Positions 16,148 through 25,067 of a stretch of DNA of 64,000 bases are shown piece by piece. Source of the stretch: Leptospira soteropolitanensis (GTDB lineage: Bacteria; Spirochaetota; Leptospiria; Leptospirales; Leptospiraceae); assembly GCF_026151655.1 (NCBI RefSeq), contig NZ_JAMQPN010000004.1:1-64000 (forward strand). Direction: 5' to 3'. The translations under genes and the position numbers were made by a program. Below the pieces are notes generated by a model, which saw only the letters and a program-made list of their open reading frames with translations, had not been told where the DNA came from and ran no database searches. Every line of letters starts with the position of its first letter. The first letter of the stretch is position 1.

Positions 16148-16250
16148 AGTTTGTCCCAATTTGGTATGGATTGATTGTATTTTAGAAAAAAAGCAAACGT
16201 CAAATAAAAAAGAATTGAAGGTGTATGTTTCTCATCTTTAAGCTTGGAAC

Positions 16251-17006
16251 ATGGCAAATGAAGAAAAAAAAGTTGGCGCCAAAAAAAAGTCCGCCCCTAA
16301 GAAGAAACAGTCAGTTGTCAGCTCAGAAGATAAACCAGTAAAAACTGGTGCAAAGAAAGCCGCAAAAAAAACGGTAAAAAAAACAGAGCCTCTTTCTCAT
16401 TCCAACTCTCCTGTTCTTATTTACAACGATTCCAAATTTACAAAACATCCGGAAATACCTGGGGATGATCTCATGAGAGTCCTTATTCGGACTCCCAGGG
16501 AAGCTTTTGTGTTTTGGAAGTTCTCAGAGAAAACAATAACAAATGTTTTAAACGAATTAGAATCACCTTCGACAAATGAGTTGAAATTTCGATTGAAGGT
16601 AGAATACAAAAATATCTTCGGAAGCGAACGGATCGAGTTTTATGATTTAGCTCCGTTTACAGAATCTTATTATTTGAAATTTATGTTTCCGGTCCGGGAG
16701 ATCCAAACTTCCATCATTGTTTCTTATCAGAAAAAAGAAGTTTCTGCCCTTCATACGAGTGGAAAGGATTTACCGGTCGGATCCGAATCCTTTCGTTTGG
16801 ATAAGGAATGGATTCACCCACAGTGGATAGAGATGGGGCTTGTGGCAAAGTCTGCAGATAGTGATGAGTATTATTTTAAAGATGGAGATCCTTCCGGGTT
16901 TTATGTTTTCCCCAGAAACACTGGTGGTAGAGAAGGACATCAGAATTTAAACCAAGCACCTTCCTCTTTGGGGAATGGATCGGGGTCAGGAAAAGGACTT
17001 TTGTAA
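16251..17006 (+). CDS. DUF4912 protein with histone H1-like Lys/Ala tail
   Basis: The 251-residue protein has two parts. Residues 1-47 are a Lys/Ala/Pro-rich tail (runs such as AKKKSAPKKKQ and KKAAKKTVKK) like that of histone H1 or bacterial nucleoid proteins. Residues about 60-210 fit DUF4912, with a segment FVFWKFSEKTI and a beta-rich core ending in HPQWIEMG. DUF4912 genes often precede GH57 genes, as here: its stop overlaps the next start by one base (TAATG). The neighbourhood suggests a part in glycogen or glucan metabolism, but DUF4912 function is not known. The tail could bind nucleic acid or acidic polymers. Confidence 0.8.
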   Translation: MANEEKKVGAKKKSAPKKKQSVVSSEDKPVKTGAKKAAKKTVKKTEPLSHSNSPVLIYNDSKFTKHPEIPGDDLMRVLIRTPREAFVFWKFSEKTITNVLNELESPSTNELKFRLKVEYKNIFGSERIEFYDLAPFTESYYLKFMFPVREIQTSIIVSYQKKEVSALHTSGKDLPVGSESFRLDKEWIHPQWIEMGLVAKSADSDEYYFKDGDPSGFYVFPRNTGGREGHQNLNQAPSSLGNGSGSGKGLL

Positions 17007-18592
17007 TGAATCATTTTGTAAAAGGGCATTTGGTTTTTGTTTTACATGCCCACCTACCGTTTGTTAGACATCCTGGATATGATACACCTTTTATCGAAGA
17101 AAACTGGTTAAACGAAGCAATTCTCGAAACTTATATTCCACTGATTAGAGTGTTTCGTAATTTAAAAAAGGAGTCGGTTCCTTTTCGGATCACCATGTCT
17201 TTTACGCCTACGTTATCATTAATGTTAACAGATCCGTATTTGCAAAATGGATTTCGAAAGTATATTAAAAATCTAATCAGTCTTGCTAATCACGAAACCA
17301 AACGGACAACATACGATCCTCATCTCAACTATCTTTCCAAACGTTACTTGGAACATTTTTTAGATACCGAATCTATTTTTGAAGAAACGAAAGGGGATTT
17401 AACAAAGAGTTTTCTTCCCTTTATCGAATCAGGTGAGTTAGAGGCCATGACAAGCCCTGCCACCCATGCCTTCCTTCCTTTTTATGATTCGGAAAGTTCT
17501 ATTTTTCGTTCCCAACTAAAGAATGGAAGGAGGACCTTTCGTCGTATTTGGGGGCGTGATCCTAAAGGTATCTGGCTTTCGGAATGCGGATACACACAAA
17601 AACTAGAAGAGGAATTAGACCGGGAAGGATTTCGGTATTTCTTTGTGGACACTCATGGAATCACACATGCAAGCCCCAGACCAAAGTTTGGTGTGTATGC
17701 TCCTGTGGAAGTGGGGTATGGGGTTTTTGCTTTTGGACGGGATCCTGAAAGTAGCAAACAAGTTTGGAGTTCTATCGATGGATATCCTGGAGATTACCGG
17801 TACAGAGAATACTACCGTGACATAGGCCATGACCTCCCTTGGGAAGATATCTCACCTTATCTCCACTCCAACGGAGTGAGGATCAATACCAGCATCAAAT
17901 ACTTTCGGATCACAGGGAAAACCCAGGATAAAGGATACTACCATCCAGACTGGGCAATGGAAGCAGCAGGAAACCATGCCGAAGATTTTTTACGAAACCG
18001 CATCCGCCAAGCAGAGTATTTATTTGAAACGAACAAACAGCCGGCAGTGATCGTATCACCGTATGACGCGGAGTTATATGGTCACTGGTGGTATGAGGGT
18101 CCACAGTTTATCGAATTTCTTTTCAAAAAAATCCATTTTAATCAAAACACCATCCAACTTTCTCACCCAATGGAGGCGGCACGTGGTATTCCCCGAGTCC
18201 AATCCGTGGAAATGAAAATGTCCAGTTGGGGGGAAAATGGATATGGAGAAGTATGGCTCAATTCCACGAATGATTGGATTTATCCTCTCATCCATTCCTT
18301 AAGCATCCGAATGCACAAGAGGGCTCATGAATTCGGATCCGGAACCGATTTGCAAAAAAGAATTTTAAAACAAATGGGAAGAGAGCTCCTTCTTTTACAA
18401 AGTAGTGATTGGGCTTTTATCATGAAAACAGGGACGATGGTGGATTATGCGGTTCGCCGAACCAATGTACACACCAATCTCTTTTTGACTCTGGAAGGGA
18501 TGTTAAACGGGCCCGTGGACGAAGGAATCCTTTCGGCCGCAGAAGGAGAAAACAATGCCTTTCCTGATATCCGAATTGAAGATTTCTATTAG
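17006..18592 (+). CDS. GH57-family 1,4-alpha-glucan branching enzyme
   Basis: It transfers alpha-1,4 glucan segments to make alpha-1,6 branches. The 528 residues carry the five GH57 motifs: HAHLPFVRHP (14-23), FTPTLSLML, GIWLSECGY with nucleophile E193 (188-195), SPYDAELYGHWWYEGP with acid D354 (351-366), and a C-terminal region matching DUF1957 with WGENGYGEVWL. The WxSECGY and DAELYGHWW signatures fit branching enzyme rather than amylase or glucanotransferase. It overlaps the DUF4912 gene. Glycogen-type storage is thus plausible in this organism, although this window holds no glgA or glgC. Confidence 0.9.
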   Translation: MNHFVKGHLVFVLHAHLPFVRHPGYDTPFIEENWLNEAILETYIPLIRVFRNLKKESVPFRITMSFTPTLSLMLTDPYLQNGFRKYIKNLISLANHETKRTTYDPHLNYLSKRYLEHFLDTESIFEETKGDLTKSFLPFIESGELEAMTSPATHAFLPFYDSESSIFRSQLKNGRRTFRRIWGRDPKGIWLSECGYTQKLEEELDREGFRYFFVDTHGITHASPRPKFGVYAPVEVGYGVFAFGRDPESSKQVWSSIDGYPGDYRYREYYRDIGHDLPWEDISPYLHSNGVRINTSIKYFRITGKTQDKGYYHPDWAMEAAGNHAEDFLRNRIRQAEYLFETNKQPAVIVSPYDAELYGHWWYEGPQFIEFLFKKIHFNQNTIQLSHPMEAARGIPRVQSVEMKMSSWGENGYGEVWLNSTNDWIYPLIHSLSIRMHKRAHEFGSGTDLQKRILKQMGRELLLLQSSDWAFIMKTGTMVDYAVRRTNVHTNLFLTLEGMLNGPVDEGILSAAEGENNAFPDIRIEDFY

Positions 18593-18660
18593 AATTCTTC
18601 TAAAAATTTCTTGCCTGGGAAGAGGCGGGTAGGAGGCTTAGTCTTAAGTCGGAGGGTTTT

Positions 18661-18867
18661 ATGTCGAATGCAGTTCGTTTTCCCTTGGTTCTGATACTGG
18701 TTTTCTTTGCTGCCAATCTTTTGGTTTGCCGTCTTGGCCACAAAGAAACAACGGAAGGAGTGTTTCGGATGGACGATTCTGTGATCCGTTACGTGGAAGC
18801 TTTAGAAGCTGCCGATGCTCATAAATCTTCCTCTAAACCGTCTTTTGGAAATAACGGTCTCCTTTAA
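18661..18867 (+). CDS. Small exported or lipid-anchored protein
   Basis: A 68-residue protein with a hydrophobic N-terminal segment (about residues 7-22). It ends in LLVCR, which could be a poor lipobox, and is followed by a short polar tail (DADAHKSSSKPS). It has a strong ribosome-binding site, GGAGG, 7 bases before ATG at 18661. I do not recognise it. It lies 68 bases past the GH57 gene and its terminator-like hairpin follows at 18895-18921. Confidence 0.6.
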   Translation: MSNAVRFPLVLILVFFAANLLVCRLGHKETTEGVFRMDDSVIRYVEALEAADAHKSSSKPSFGNNGLL

Positions 18868-18894
18868 GGGGTCGTCTCATTTGTTTTTTAAGCA

Positions 18895-18921
18895 TTTGGG
18901 CCAAGATAGTTTTGGCCCAAA
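18895..18921. terminator. Terminator-like hairpin between convergent genes
   Basis: TTTGGGCCAA (18895-18904) and TTGGCCCAAA (18912-18921) form a perfect 10-bp stem with a 7-base loop. It lies 27 bases past the stop of the small plus-strand gene and 10 bases past the stop of the minus-strand SET-domain gene. It may serve both genes, although neither side has a long T-run immediately after it. Confidence 0.5.
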
Positions 18922-18931
18922 CAGTTTCGTC

Positions 18932-19369
18932 TTACTTCGGTTTGAAGTCCACGTTGTCCCAATAGTCTTTTCCATAGTCAAAGAAAATCTCGGCTCCCGC
19001 GGGGATCGTTTTTAATACTTTAAACCTTGCCGTTTTCCATCTGACAGAAGTGATGAGTTCCGCGTTGGGTTTTGAAGAGTGGTTGATGTAACGGGTGTAA
19101 TTCGACTCGCGGCCTTCCCCGTAAATCCACCAATCCTTACAGATCCAAAGTAGGTATTTTGAGTCTACGTATTTGTTTGATTCCGCTTGTTCATCGGTAA
19201 TGATTTTACCCATATAATAACCTACGGTATCTCCCTTATATAATGTTTGTTTGGTGAATAGTCCCATTCCGATATTGGGAACAGAGGAAGGTTTTACAAT
19301 AAAGTCACTTTCGGTATACACTACCGGTTTTCTTTTTTTGACCTTCTTTATCGATTTCTTTTTCTTCAT
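18932..19369 (-). CDS. SET-domain protein, putative lysine methyltransferase
   Basis: The 145-residue product is a compact SET domain. GMGLF (34-38) fits the first SET motif, [10 protein letters not shown] (93-102) fits the NHSCxPN motif but with Ser for Cys, and EIFFDYG (127-133) fits the catalytic-site tyrosine motif. SET enzymes transfer methyl from SAM to lysine. The N terminus is very Lys-rich ([14 protein letters not shown]), so it may bind nucleic acid. I prefer ATG at 19369, because AGGAAGAAA stands just before it, over ATG at 19387. A few bacteria carry SET proteins; the target here is unknown. Confidence 0.78.
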   Translation of the reverse strand: MKKKKSIKKVKKRKPVVYTESDFIVKPSSVPNIGMGLFTKQTLYKGDTVGYYMGKIITDEQAESNKYVDSKYLLWICKDWWIYGEGRESNYTRYINHSSKPNAELITSVRWKTARFKVLKTIPAGAEIFFDYGKDYWDNVDFKPK

Positions 19370-19475
19370 TTTCTTCCTATATGACATAAGAGGAAAACAA
19401 TTCTACCTTGTAAAGCGATTGGTATTTAAGATTGGATGGTTGGCTTACCGAACTTTAAAGGACGAGGGGGATTCT

Positions 19476-19628
19476 ATGATCCGAGAACCACAAAAACCAA
19501 CGGAAGAGAAAACCAATGTTGTGAATCTGGCGATCTACCGAGCCAAAAAAGCTCTCGAACGAGACGGGTTTGAAGTGGTAGAAAATCCAGACGGAAAGAT
19601 TACCCTTGTCATTCGTCTTGCGAAATAA
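19476..19628 (+). CDS. Small hypothetical protein upstream of ribH
   Basis: A 50-residue protein from ATG at 19476 with a strong GAGGGGG just before it. The frame continues upstream, but that part lies opposite the SET gene and is not protein-like. It has a central helix with RAKKALERDGFEVVENPDG and a C-terminal strand ITLVIRLAK, a small alpha-beta fold. I do not recognise it. It lies 23 bases before ribH, so the two are probably co-transcribed. Confidence 0.6.
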   Translation: MIREPQKPTEEKTNVVNLAIYRAKKALERDGFEVVENPDGKITLVIRLAK

Positions 19629-19651
19629 CCACCCCCTAGGATTTTGGATAC

Positions 19652-20119
19652 ATGACAGCTACTCTGGAAGGCACCCGCATCGGAAACGGACAAAAACATT
19701 GTGTCATCGTTTCAAAGTTTAATGAATTCATTACCGAGTCTCTACTCAAAGGAGCAAAAGATGCATACAGACAACATGGGATCGCTGATTCCGATGTCAC
19801 TGTGATCTATGTTCCCGGTGCCTTCGAACTCCCACAAACTGTAAAACGTGTTCTTGGGTCAAAAAAATACCAATTCTCTGCCATCGTTTGCCTTGGGGCC
19901 GTGATTCGCGGAGCTACTTCTCATTATGATTTGGTTTCTGGGGAAGCCGCTAAAGTAGGATCCGTGGCTGATGGATCGGTACCTGTGATTTTTGGAGTCA
20001 TTACGACGGAATCGATCGAACAAGCCATCGAAAGAGCTGGCACCAAAGCAGGTAACAAAGGATACGAGGCAGCCACCACAGCTATTGAGATGGCAAATCT
20101 TTTCAAAGAGATCGGATGA
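19652..20119 (+). CDS. ribH: 6,7-dimethyl-8-ribityllumazine synthase
   Basis: It condenses 5-amino-6-ribitylaminouracil with dihydroxybutanone phosphate in the penultimate step of riboflavin synthesis. At 155 residues it is the usual length. Marks are SKFNEFITE near residue 21, GAFELP (57-62), [17 protein letters not shown] with the catalytic H91, and [17 protein letters not shown] at the C-terminal end. The start is ATG at 19652. It overlaps nusB by 4 bases (ATGA), a very common bacterial pairing. Confidence 0.97.
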   Translation: MTATLEGTRIGNGQKHCVIVSKFNEFITESLLKGAKDAYRQHGIADSDVTVIYVPGAFELPQTVKRVLGSKKYQFSAIVCLGAVIRGATSHYDLVSGEAAKVGSVADGSVPVIFGVITTESIEQAIERAGTKAGNKGYEAATTAIEMANLFKEIG

Positions 20120-20538
20120 GTTCTAGACACCGCGGGCGAAGTCTCGCCCTAATGTGCCTCTACCAAATTGACCTTGTCGGAACCGATCCAGAACGGGCGA
20201 TGAAATTCGATTGGTATGATAAAAAAATCACTAGAGAAGAAAAGGATTATGCCGTCTTTCTTGTGAAAGGAGTGGTCGAAAATCGAAAAGCGATCGATAC
20301 TCTAATCAAGAAGTATTCGGAGAATTGGGAACTTTCGCGTATTTCCGTGGTCAACCGCTGTATTTTGCGTTTGTCGATTCTTAGTTTGCAAAAGGAACCT
20401 TTCCTTGCGGCCCCCGTTGTCATCAATGAGGCGGTGGAACTCACTAAAGAATTTGAAACAGACGAATCGGCTCAGTTTATCAACGGACTACTGGATGCCT
20501 TCTATAAGAAGGAGATCGTAGCGAAAAATCCCAAATAA
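20116..20538 (+). CDS. nusB: Transcription antitermination factor NusB
   Basis: NusB binds boxA RNA with NusE (S10) and supports rRNA antitermination. The 140 residues fit the NusB family: [19 protein letters not shown] at the start, [17 protein letters not shown] in the middle and [16 protein letters not shown] with [12 protein letters not shown] at the end. Its ATG overlaps the ribH stop (ATGA), so the two are translationally coupled, and the following TPR gene starts 7 bases after its stop. Confidence 0.96.
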   Translation: MSSRHRGRSLALMCLYQIDLVGTDPERAMKFDWYDKKITREEKDYAVFLVKGVVENRKAIDTLIKKYSENWELSRISVVNRCILRLSILSLQKEPFLAAPVVINEAVELTKEFETDESAQFINGLLDAFYKKEIVAKNPK

Positions 20539-20545
20539 ATAAAGA

Positions 20546-22648
20546 ATGGATCCCATCCAAAAAAACCGGTTTCGCATTGAAGAGCAGTCTTCACAGCCAA
20601 GTTATTACCAGGAAGATCCATACTTACGGAACCTGGGTAGAGAAAAAGAAACCACTTACGAATCAGAAACCAGGGCAGGTCGTCCAGTTTTATCTTTTTT
20701 GTTTTGGACATTCCTTGTTCTACTTGTCCTTGGGTTTTTAATTGCTGGATACTGGTGGTATCTACAAAAAAAACAAAACCCAGAAGAGATTGCCAAAGCT
20801 TTAAAGAACTTACCCACAGATAAAAAAGCTTTAAACCTTCTTGTCGATAAACCTTACCTTCCAGATGATTCCGTAAATCCTAAACTAGCCGCTTGTCTTA
20901 GTGCCTATCACAACCGTTATGTGAACCGAGTGGGAAATGTTTGTGAGGAGTTTTTAAATTCGCCGGGAAGCGATGAAGATAAGTCCATTGCACTCACTGT
21001 CCTTGGTGTGATGTATGATGAAGCAGGTCGTTATATCAATGCCATCGAACGATTGGAAAAAGCCATCCAATACGATTCCAAAAACTACTTTGCTTTTTAT
21101 AATCTTTCTCTTGCACTCAAACATGCAGGGAAATTTGAAGAGGCAAGGCGAGCTGCCGAAAGAGCCAAAGAAATTGCACCCAATGATTACCGTGTGGCAC
21201 TCCTGCAAGGAAATTTATTCCAAGAGATTGGAGATCCTGCCAGTGCCATCGAAGCTTACAAAGAAGGGCAGTCACTAGCACCCACAGATGTCACTCTGAC
21301 TTATAACCTTGCCATCAGTTATTTGAAACAAGGTAATATCGCAGAATCTATTTCTGAATTCCAAAAGGTCGTACAAACAGCGCCCAATTCCCAAACCGCT
21401 GTTTTGTCTTATGGCCATTTGGGAACGATCTTTTATCAAAGAGAAGATTATGATAGAGCCGAGTTTTATTTCCGCGAAGTGATTCGCTTGAAAACAAATG
21501 ATGCCAAGTCCTACTATAACTTAGGTTTGGTGTATTTGAAAAAGAAAGTGCCAGAAGAAGCCGCTAAATACTTTCAGAAAGCCCTTGATTCCAATGCCAA
21601 TGAACCAGAAGTGTATCGTTATATTGCAGACGCATTTCTATCGATGGGCCAAACCAATATGGCCATCACTGCCTTAAAAAAAGCTTTGTTACTAAAGCCT
21701 AGTGATGTGGATTCCCTTTTTGCATTGTCTGAGCTCTATTATAAAAAAGGGGAACTGGTAGAGGCAGAAAGCCTCTTTCGCCGGATCATCCGTCTGACCC
21801 CTGGAGATACGTATTCGGAAACGGCTTACGTAAACCTCGGAATCATTTTAGATGAGATGGAGCGCTATTCAGAAAGTATCACTGCTTTTGAAGGGGCACT
21901 TGCACTCAATCCAAAAAACCAATCTGCCTATTACAACTTGGGCCTAACCTATTTACATGCTGGAAAACCTACGATGGCCATTGAGTCCCTTCGTAAATCG
22001 CAAGCCCTGGATCCGAACCACACCCAGTCACGGCTTGCCATTGCTGATTACTATTTAGAAAACCGATTTTATTCAGAAGCGATTGCTGAGTATGAAGAAG
22101 CCATTGCTTGGAAACCGGAACTGTATGAAGCAAGATTGAAACTGGCGGATGTATACATCCAAACCAAAAACTATCCTGCCGCCGAAAAGGTGCTCGTATA
22201 TGTTTTGGAAAACGCTAAGGATCCAAAGGAAATCAAACTTGCTCATAGAAAACTGGCGCTTAGTTATGCGAGTAGTGGAAACTCTGGTCTTTCCAGAAAA
22301 GCCAAAGAAGAAGCATTTCGCGCTACCCATATTGACCCAGAGGATATGGAATCAAAGTTAGTCCTTTCCAAAATTTTAATCGATTCCGGTTCCCTTGTTG
22401 ATCGTGAAAAAGCGATTGAGGAGCTAACTGTTATTACTCGCTCTGATGTCACTCCTACCATTTCTTCCAAAGCTCACAATTATTTGGGAGTTTGTTATTT
22501 TAAAAATGGGGAATTTAAACGGGCACTTTCCAGCTTTCAAACAGCGATTGATTTAAACCCAAGCCTTACGGAAGCCTATGAAAACAAAAGAGCAGCAAGA
22601 GCTCAGTATGAAAAATCCCTGGAATCTAAAAAGAGAACTTATTTTTGA
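20546..22648 (+). CDS. Membrane-anchored TPR protein
   Basis: A 700-residue protein with an N-terminal cytoplasmic stretch (1-46) and a membrane segment (about 48-70). A long run of tetratricopeptide repeats follows to the C terminus, for example around GRYINAIERLEKAIQYD, AYYNLGLTYLHAGKPTMAIE and GVCYFKNGEFKRALSSFQTAI. The repeats probably face the periplasm and act as a docking scaffold. It follows nusB by 7 bases and overlaps the next gene, so it is part of the same operon, though its own function is unknown. Confidence 0.85.
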   Translation: MDPIQKNRFRIEEQSSQPSYYQEDPYLRNLGREKETTYESETRAGRPVLSFLFWTFLVLLVLGFLIAGYWWYLQKKQNPEEIAKALKNLPTDKKALNLLVDKPYLPDDSVNPKLAACLSAYHNRYVNRVGNVCEEFLNSPGSDEDKSIALTVLGVMYDEAGRYINAIERLEKAIQYDSKNYFAFYNLSLALKHAGKFEEARRAAERAKEIAPNDYRVALLQGNLFQEIGDPASAIEAYKEGQSLAPTDVTLTYNLAISYLKQGNIAESISEFQKVVQTAPNSQTAVLSYGHLGTIFYQREDYDRAEFYFREVIRLKTNDAKSYYNLGLVYLKKKVPEEAAKYFQKALDSNANEPEVYRYIADAFLSMGQTNMAITALKKALLLKPSDVDSLFALSELYYKKGELVEAESLFRRIIRLTPGDTYSETAYVNLGIILDEMERYSESITAFEGALALNPKNQSAYYNLGLTYLHAGKPTMAIESLRKSQALDPNHTQSRLAIADYYLENRFYSEAIAEYEEAIAWKPELYEARLKLADVYIQTKNYPAAEKVLVYVLENAKDPKEIKLAHRKLALSYASSGNSGLSRKAKEEAFRATHIDPEDMESKLVLSKILIDSGSLVDREKAIEELTVITRSDVTPTISSKAHNYLGVCYFKNGEFKRALSSFQTAIDLNPSLTEAYENKRAARAQYEKSLESKKRTYF

Positions 22649-23448
22649 GTTTGTTCCAATTTTTACCCCATAAAAAATTCCCAGAGTTTTATGAAGAATG
22701 TCGGCTTACCGGTGTTCTTCGGTACCTTCCTGCAAAACAGAGAGAGTATGGGGATAGTTACTTTATGGAAGAATACAAGTCCCAATACAAAAAATCCTAT
22801 TACGAAGATGAACCGAACTTACGTTTGATGGCAAAACGTAGGCTCCAACATCTGGAAACAGTGGGGGCAAAACCAAAAGAGAGTTCTCTTTTGGAAATTG
22901 GATCGGCCGCTGGTTTTTTTTTAGATGAGGCAAGAACCTGTGGTTACCAAACCAAAGGCCTAGAACTTTCTCCGAAAGAAGTGGAATTTGCAAAATCCTC
23001 TCTTGGCCTCGATGTAGACCAAACTTCTGTTCTGTCGGTGGCAGAAGGGGATTGGAAAGATTCGTTTGATCTGATCGCCGCTTTTTTTGTCATCGAACAT
23101 ATAGAAGACATCGAAGGGATTTGGAAACGAATGAAGGCCTGGACTCGGCCTGGTGGGTATCTTTATTTAGCGGTTCCTTCTAGTTTTGGCCCCAGTTTCC
23201 GAACAAACCCCAAGGAATGGTTTTCTACCCATCCCTCCGACCACTTTTTTGACTACTCTGTTCACTCTTTGAAAAAACTCTTGTCAATCCTTGGCTTTGA
23301 AGTGAACTATGTTAGACCTATGTCGTATCACTCCTACCGGGATTTAGGCCTTCGTGGCAAACTCCCCGAATGGCTGTATCGACTGTATGCAAACCAATTT
23401 GCCTATGGTGATACCATCGAACTGATTGCCAGAAAAAGAAAACACTGA
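22645..23448 (+). CDS. SAM-dependent class I methyltransferase
   Basis: The 267-residue protein has the SAM-binding motif I LLEIGSAAGFFLDEA (about residues 83-97), an acidic motif around GLELSPKEVEFA, and a post-motif segment LIAAFFVIEHIEDIE typical of methyltransferases. The C-terminal part (PGGYLYLAVPSSFGPSF) fits the Methyltransf_23/11 group. It begins with TTG at 22645, overlapping the TPR stop, so translation is probably coupled. A sugar or lipid substrate is possible, but nothing in the sequence decides it. Confidence 0.85.
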   Translation: MSLFQFLPHKKFPEFYEECRLTGVLRYLPAKQREYGDSYFMEEYKSQYKKSYYEDEPNLRLMAKRRLQHLETVGAKPKESSLLEIGSAAGFFLDEARTCGYQTKGLELSPKEVEFAKSSLGLDVDQTSVLSVAEGDWKDSFDLIAAFFVIEHIEDIEGIWKRMKAWTRPGGYLYLAVPSSFGPSFRTNPKEWFSTHPSDHFFDYSVHSLKKLLSILGFEVNYVRPMSYHSYRDLGLRGKLPEWLYRLYANQFAYGDTIELIARKRKH

Positions 23449-23456
23449 AATCCAAT

Positions 23457-25067
23457 ATGAAATTTAACGAATTACCCTTTCACGAGTCATTAACCAAAGC
23501 TTTAGAAAAAATCGGTTACACAGACCTCACTCCTATCCAAGCCAAGTCCATTCCATTTGCAATGGAAGGAAACGACCTCACGGGGCTTGCTCAAACCGGA
23601 ACCGGAAAGACTATGGCTTTCTTACTTCCCACCCTCCATAGACTTTTGTCGGCAACGGAAGAAGAACCTTTGCCTTATGCCCTTGTCCTTGCCCCCACAA
23701 GAGAACTCACGATCCAAATTGCTGAAGAAGCAAAAAAACTTTTAGAATTCACCGACTTTGGTGTGGCTACGATCATTGGGGGAACGGATTACCGCTCCCA
23801 AGAACAGGCGTTAGGTAATAAAGCTTGTCTCATTGTCGCAACGCCAGGTCGTCTCATTGACTTTGTCAAAAACCACGGCCTCTCTTTGGAAAACATCAAA
23901 GTAGTGATTCTCGACGAAGCGGACAGAATGTTCGACATGGGATTTGTCCAAGATCTTAAATACATCTTTCACAAATGTAAAAATAGAAAACAGTCTCTTC
24001 TTTTTAGTGCTACCTTAAGTTACGAAGTGGTAAGACTTGCCAGTAAGTATTTGAATGATCCGATTGAAGTCCATATCAATCCAGAAAAAGTCATCACTGA
24101 AAGAATTGACCAAACCTTACTCCACCTAGGACGTGAAGAAAAACTTCCTTACCTTGTGAATTCTCTTTTAAATAACCAGATAGAAGGTCTTGGCATTATA
24201 TTTACCAATTACAAGATGAATATTCCTAAGATTGTTTCTGTATTGCGAAAATTTGGAATCACTGCGACTGGACTTTCTTCCGAACTCGACCAAAAGAAAC
24301 GAATCCGTCTTCTACGAGATTTTAAAGCAGGAAAGTATAAGTATCTGATTGCGACAGATGTTGCTTCCCGTGGGATCGATATCGAAAATATCGATGTGGT
24401 TTATAATTATGATCTACCACAAGATGCAGAAAACTATGTGCATAGGATTGGTCGGACAGCGCGTGCGGGAAGAAAAGGTATGTCGATTGGATTTTGTTCC
24501 GAGACAGATTATACCGAACTCGAACGAATTGAACGTTACCTGAATTCCAAAATTCCGATCGGAGAAATTCGTGAAGAGTATTTAGAATTTCCTAAAGGTG
24601 AGTTCACTCCTGTATTTGCAGACGAAGCCATCCCTGGTGAAAAAAAATACCAAGACAGGGAGAGGGGAGACCTCGGAGGTCGTGGCGGGAAACCAAGACG
24701 TAGAGGGGACAACCGAGGCGGCGAACACAGGTCAGGTGATCGAAATGAGAACCGATCAGGAGACCGTGGACGTGGGAAAGGACGGGGGGAAAAACACCAT
24801 CCGCCAGCAAAGATGTCACACCCACACCATCATGAGGGAGATGGAGACCATAAACACCCGGCCAAAATGACTCACCATGAATTCAAACATGGCCATCAAC
24901 CCAAGGATGGGAAAGGTAAAGGCCAACATAAGAAAAACCAATCGGGAAAACCTTATCAGAAGAACGACCCAAGAAGAAATCTCTTCGATATCAACGAAGT
25001 GAAAAAATCTAAAAAACAGAAACAATCGATTTGGCAGCGAATTCTTTCTCTTTTCAAAAAAGATTAA
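23457..25067 (+). CDS. DEAD-box RNA helicase, RhlE-like, with RG- and His-rich tail
   Basis: The 536 residues include the usual helicase core. The Q motif is near 28 (TPIQ), Walker A is AQTGTGKT (45-52), DEAD is at D153-D156 and SAT at LLFSATLSYE. The second domain carries TNYKMN, ATDVASRGIDIEN and HRIGRTARAGRKG. The tail after about residue 385 is long and unusual. It has an Arg/Gly-rich part with RGD, RRGDNRGG and GRGKGRG, then a His-rich part with PAKMSHPHHH and PAKMTHH (a partial repeat), and then a Lys-rich end. RG tails bind RNA, while the His-rich part could bind metal or favour condensation. It follows the methyltransferase by 8 bases and overlaps the amidase gene. Confidence 0.93.
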   Translation: MKFNELPFHESLTKALEKIGYTDLTPIQAKSIPFAMEGNDLTGLAQTGTGKTMAFLLPTLHRLLSATEEEPLPYALVLAPTRELTIQIAEEAKKLLEFTDFGVATIIGGTDYRSQEQALGNKACLIVATPGRLIDFVKNHGLSLENIKVVILDEADRMFDMGFVQDLKYIFHKCKNRKQSLLFSATLSYEVVRLASKYLNDPIEVHINPEKVITERIDQTLLHLGREEKLPYLVNSLLNNQIEGLGIIFTNYKMNIPKIVSVLRKFGITATGLSSELDQKKRIRLLRDFKAGKYKYLIATDVASRGIDIENIDVVYNYDLPQDAENYVHRIGRTARAGRKGMSIGFCSETDYTELERIERYLNSKIPIGEIREEYLEFPKGEFTPVFADEAIPGEKKYQDRERGDLGGRGGKPRRRGDNRGGEHRSGDRNENRSGDRGRGKGRGEKHHPPAKMSHPHHHEGDGDHKHPAKMTHHEFKHGHQPKDGKGKGQHKKNQSGKPYQKNDPRRNLFDINEVKKSKKQKQSIWQRILSLFKKD

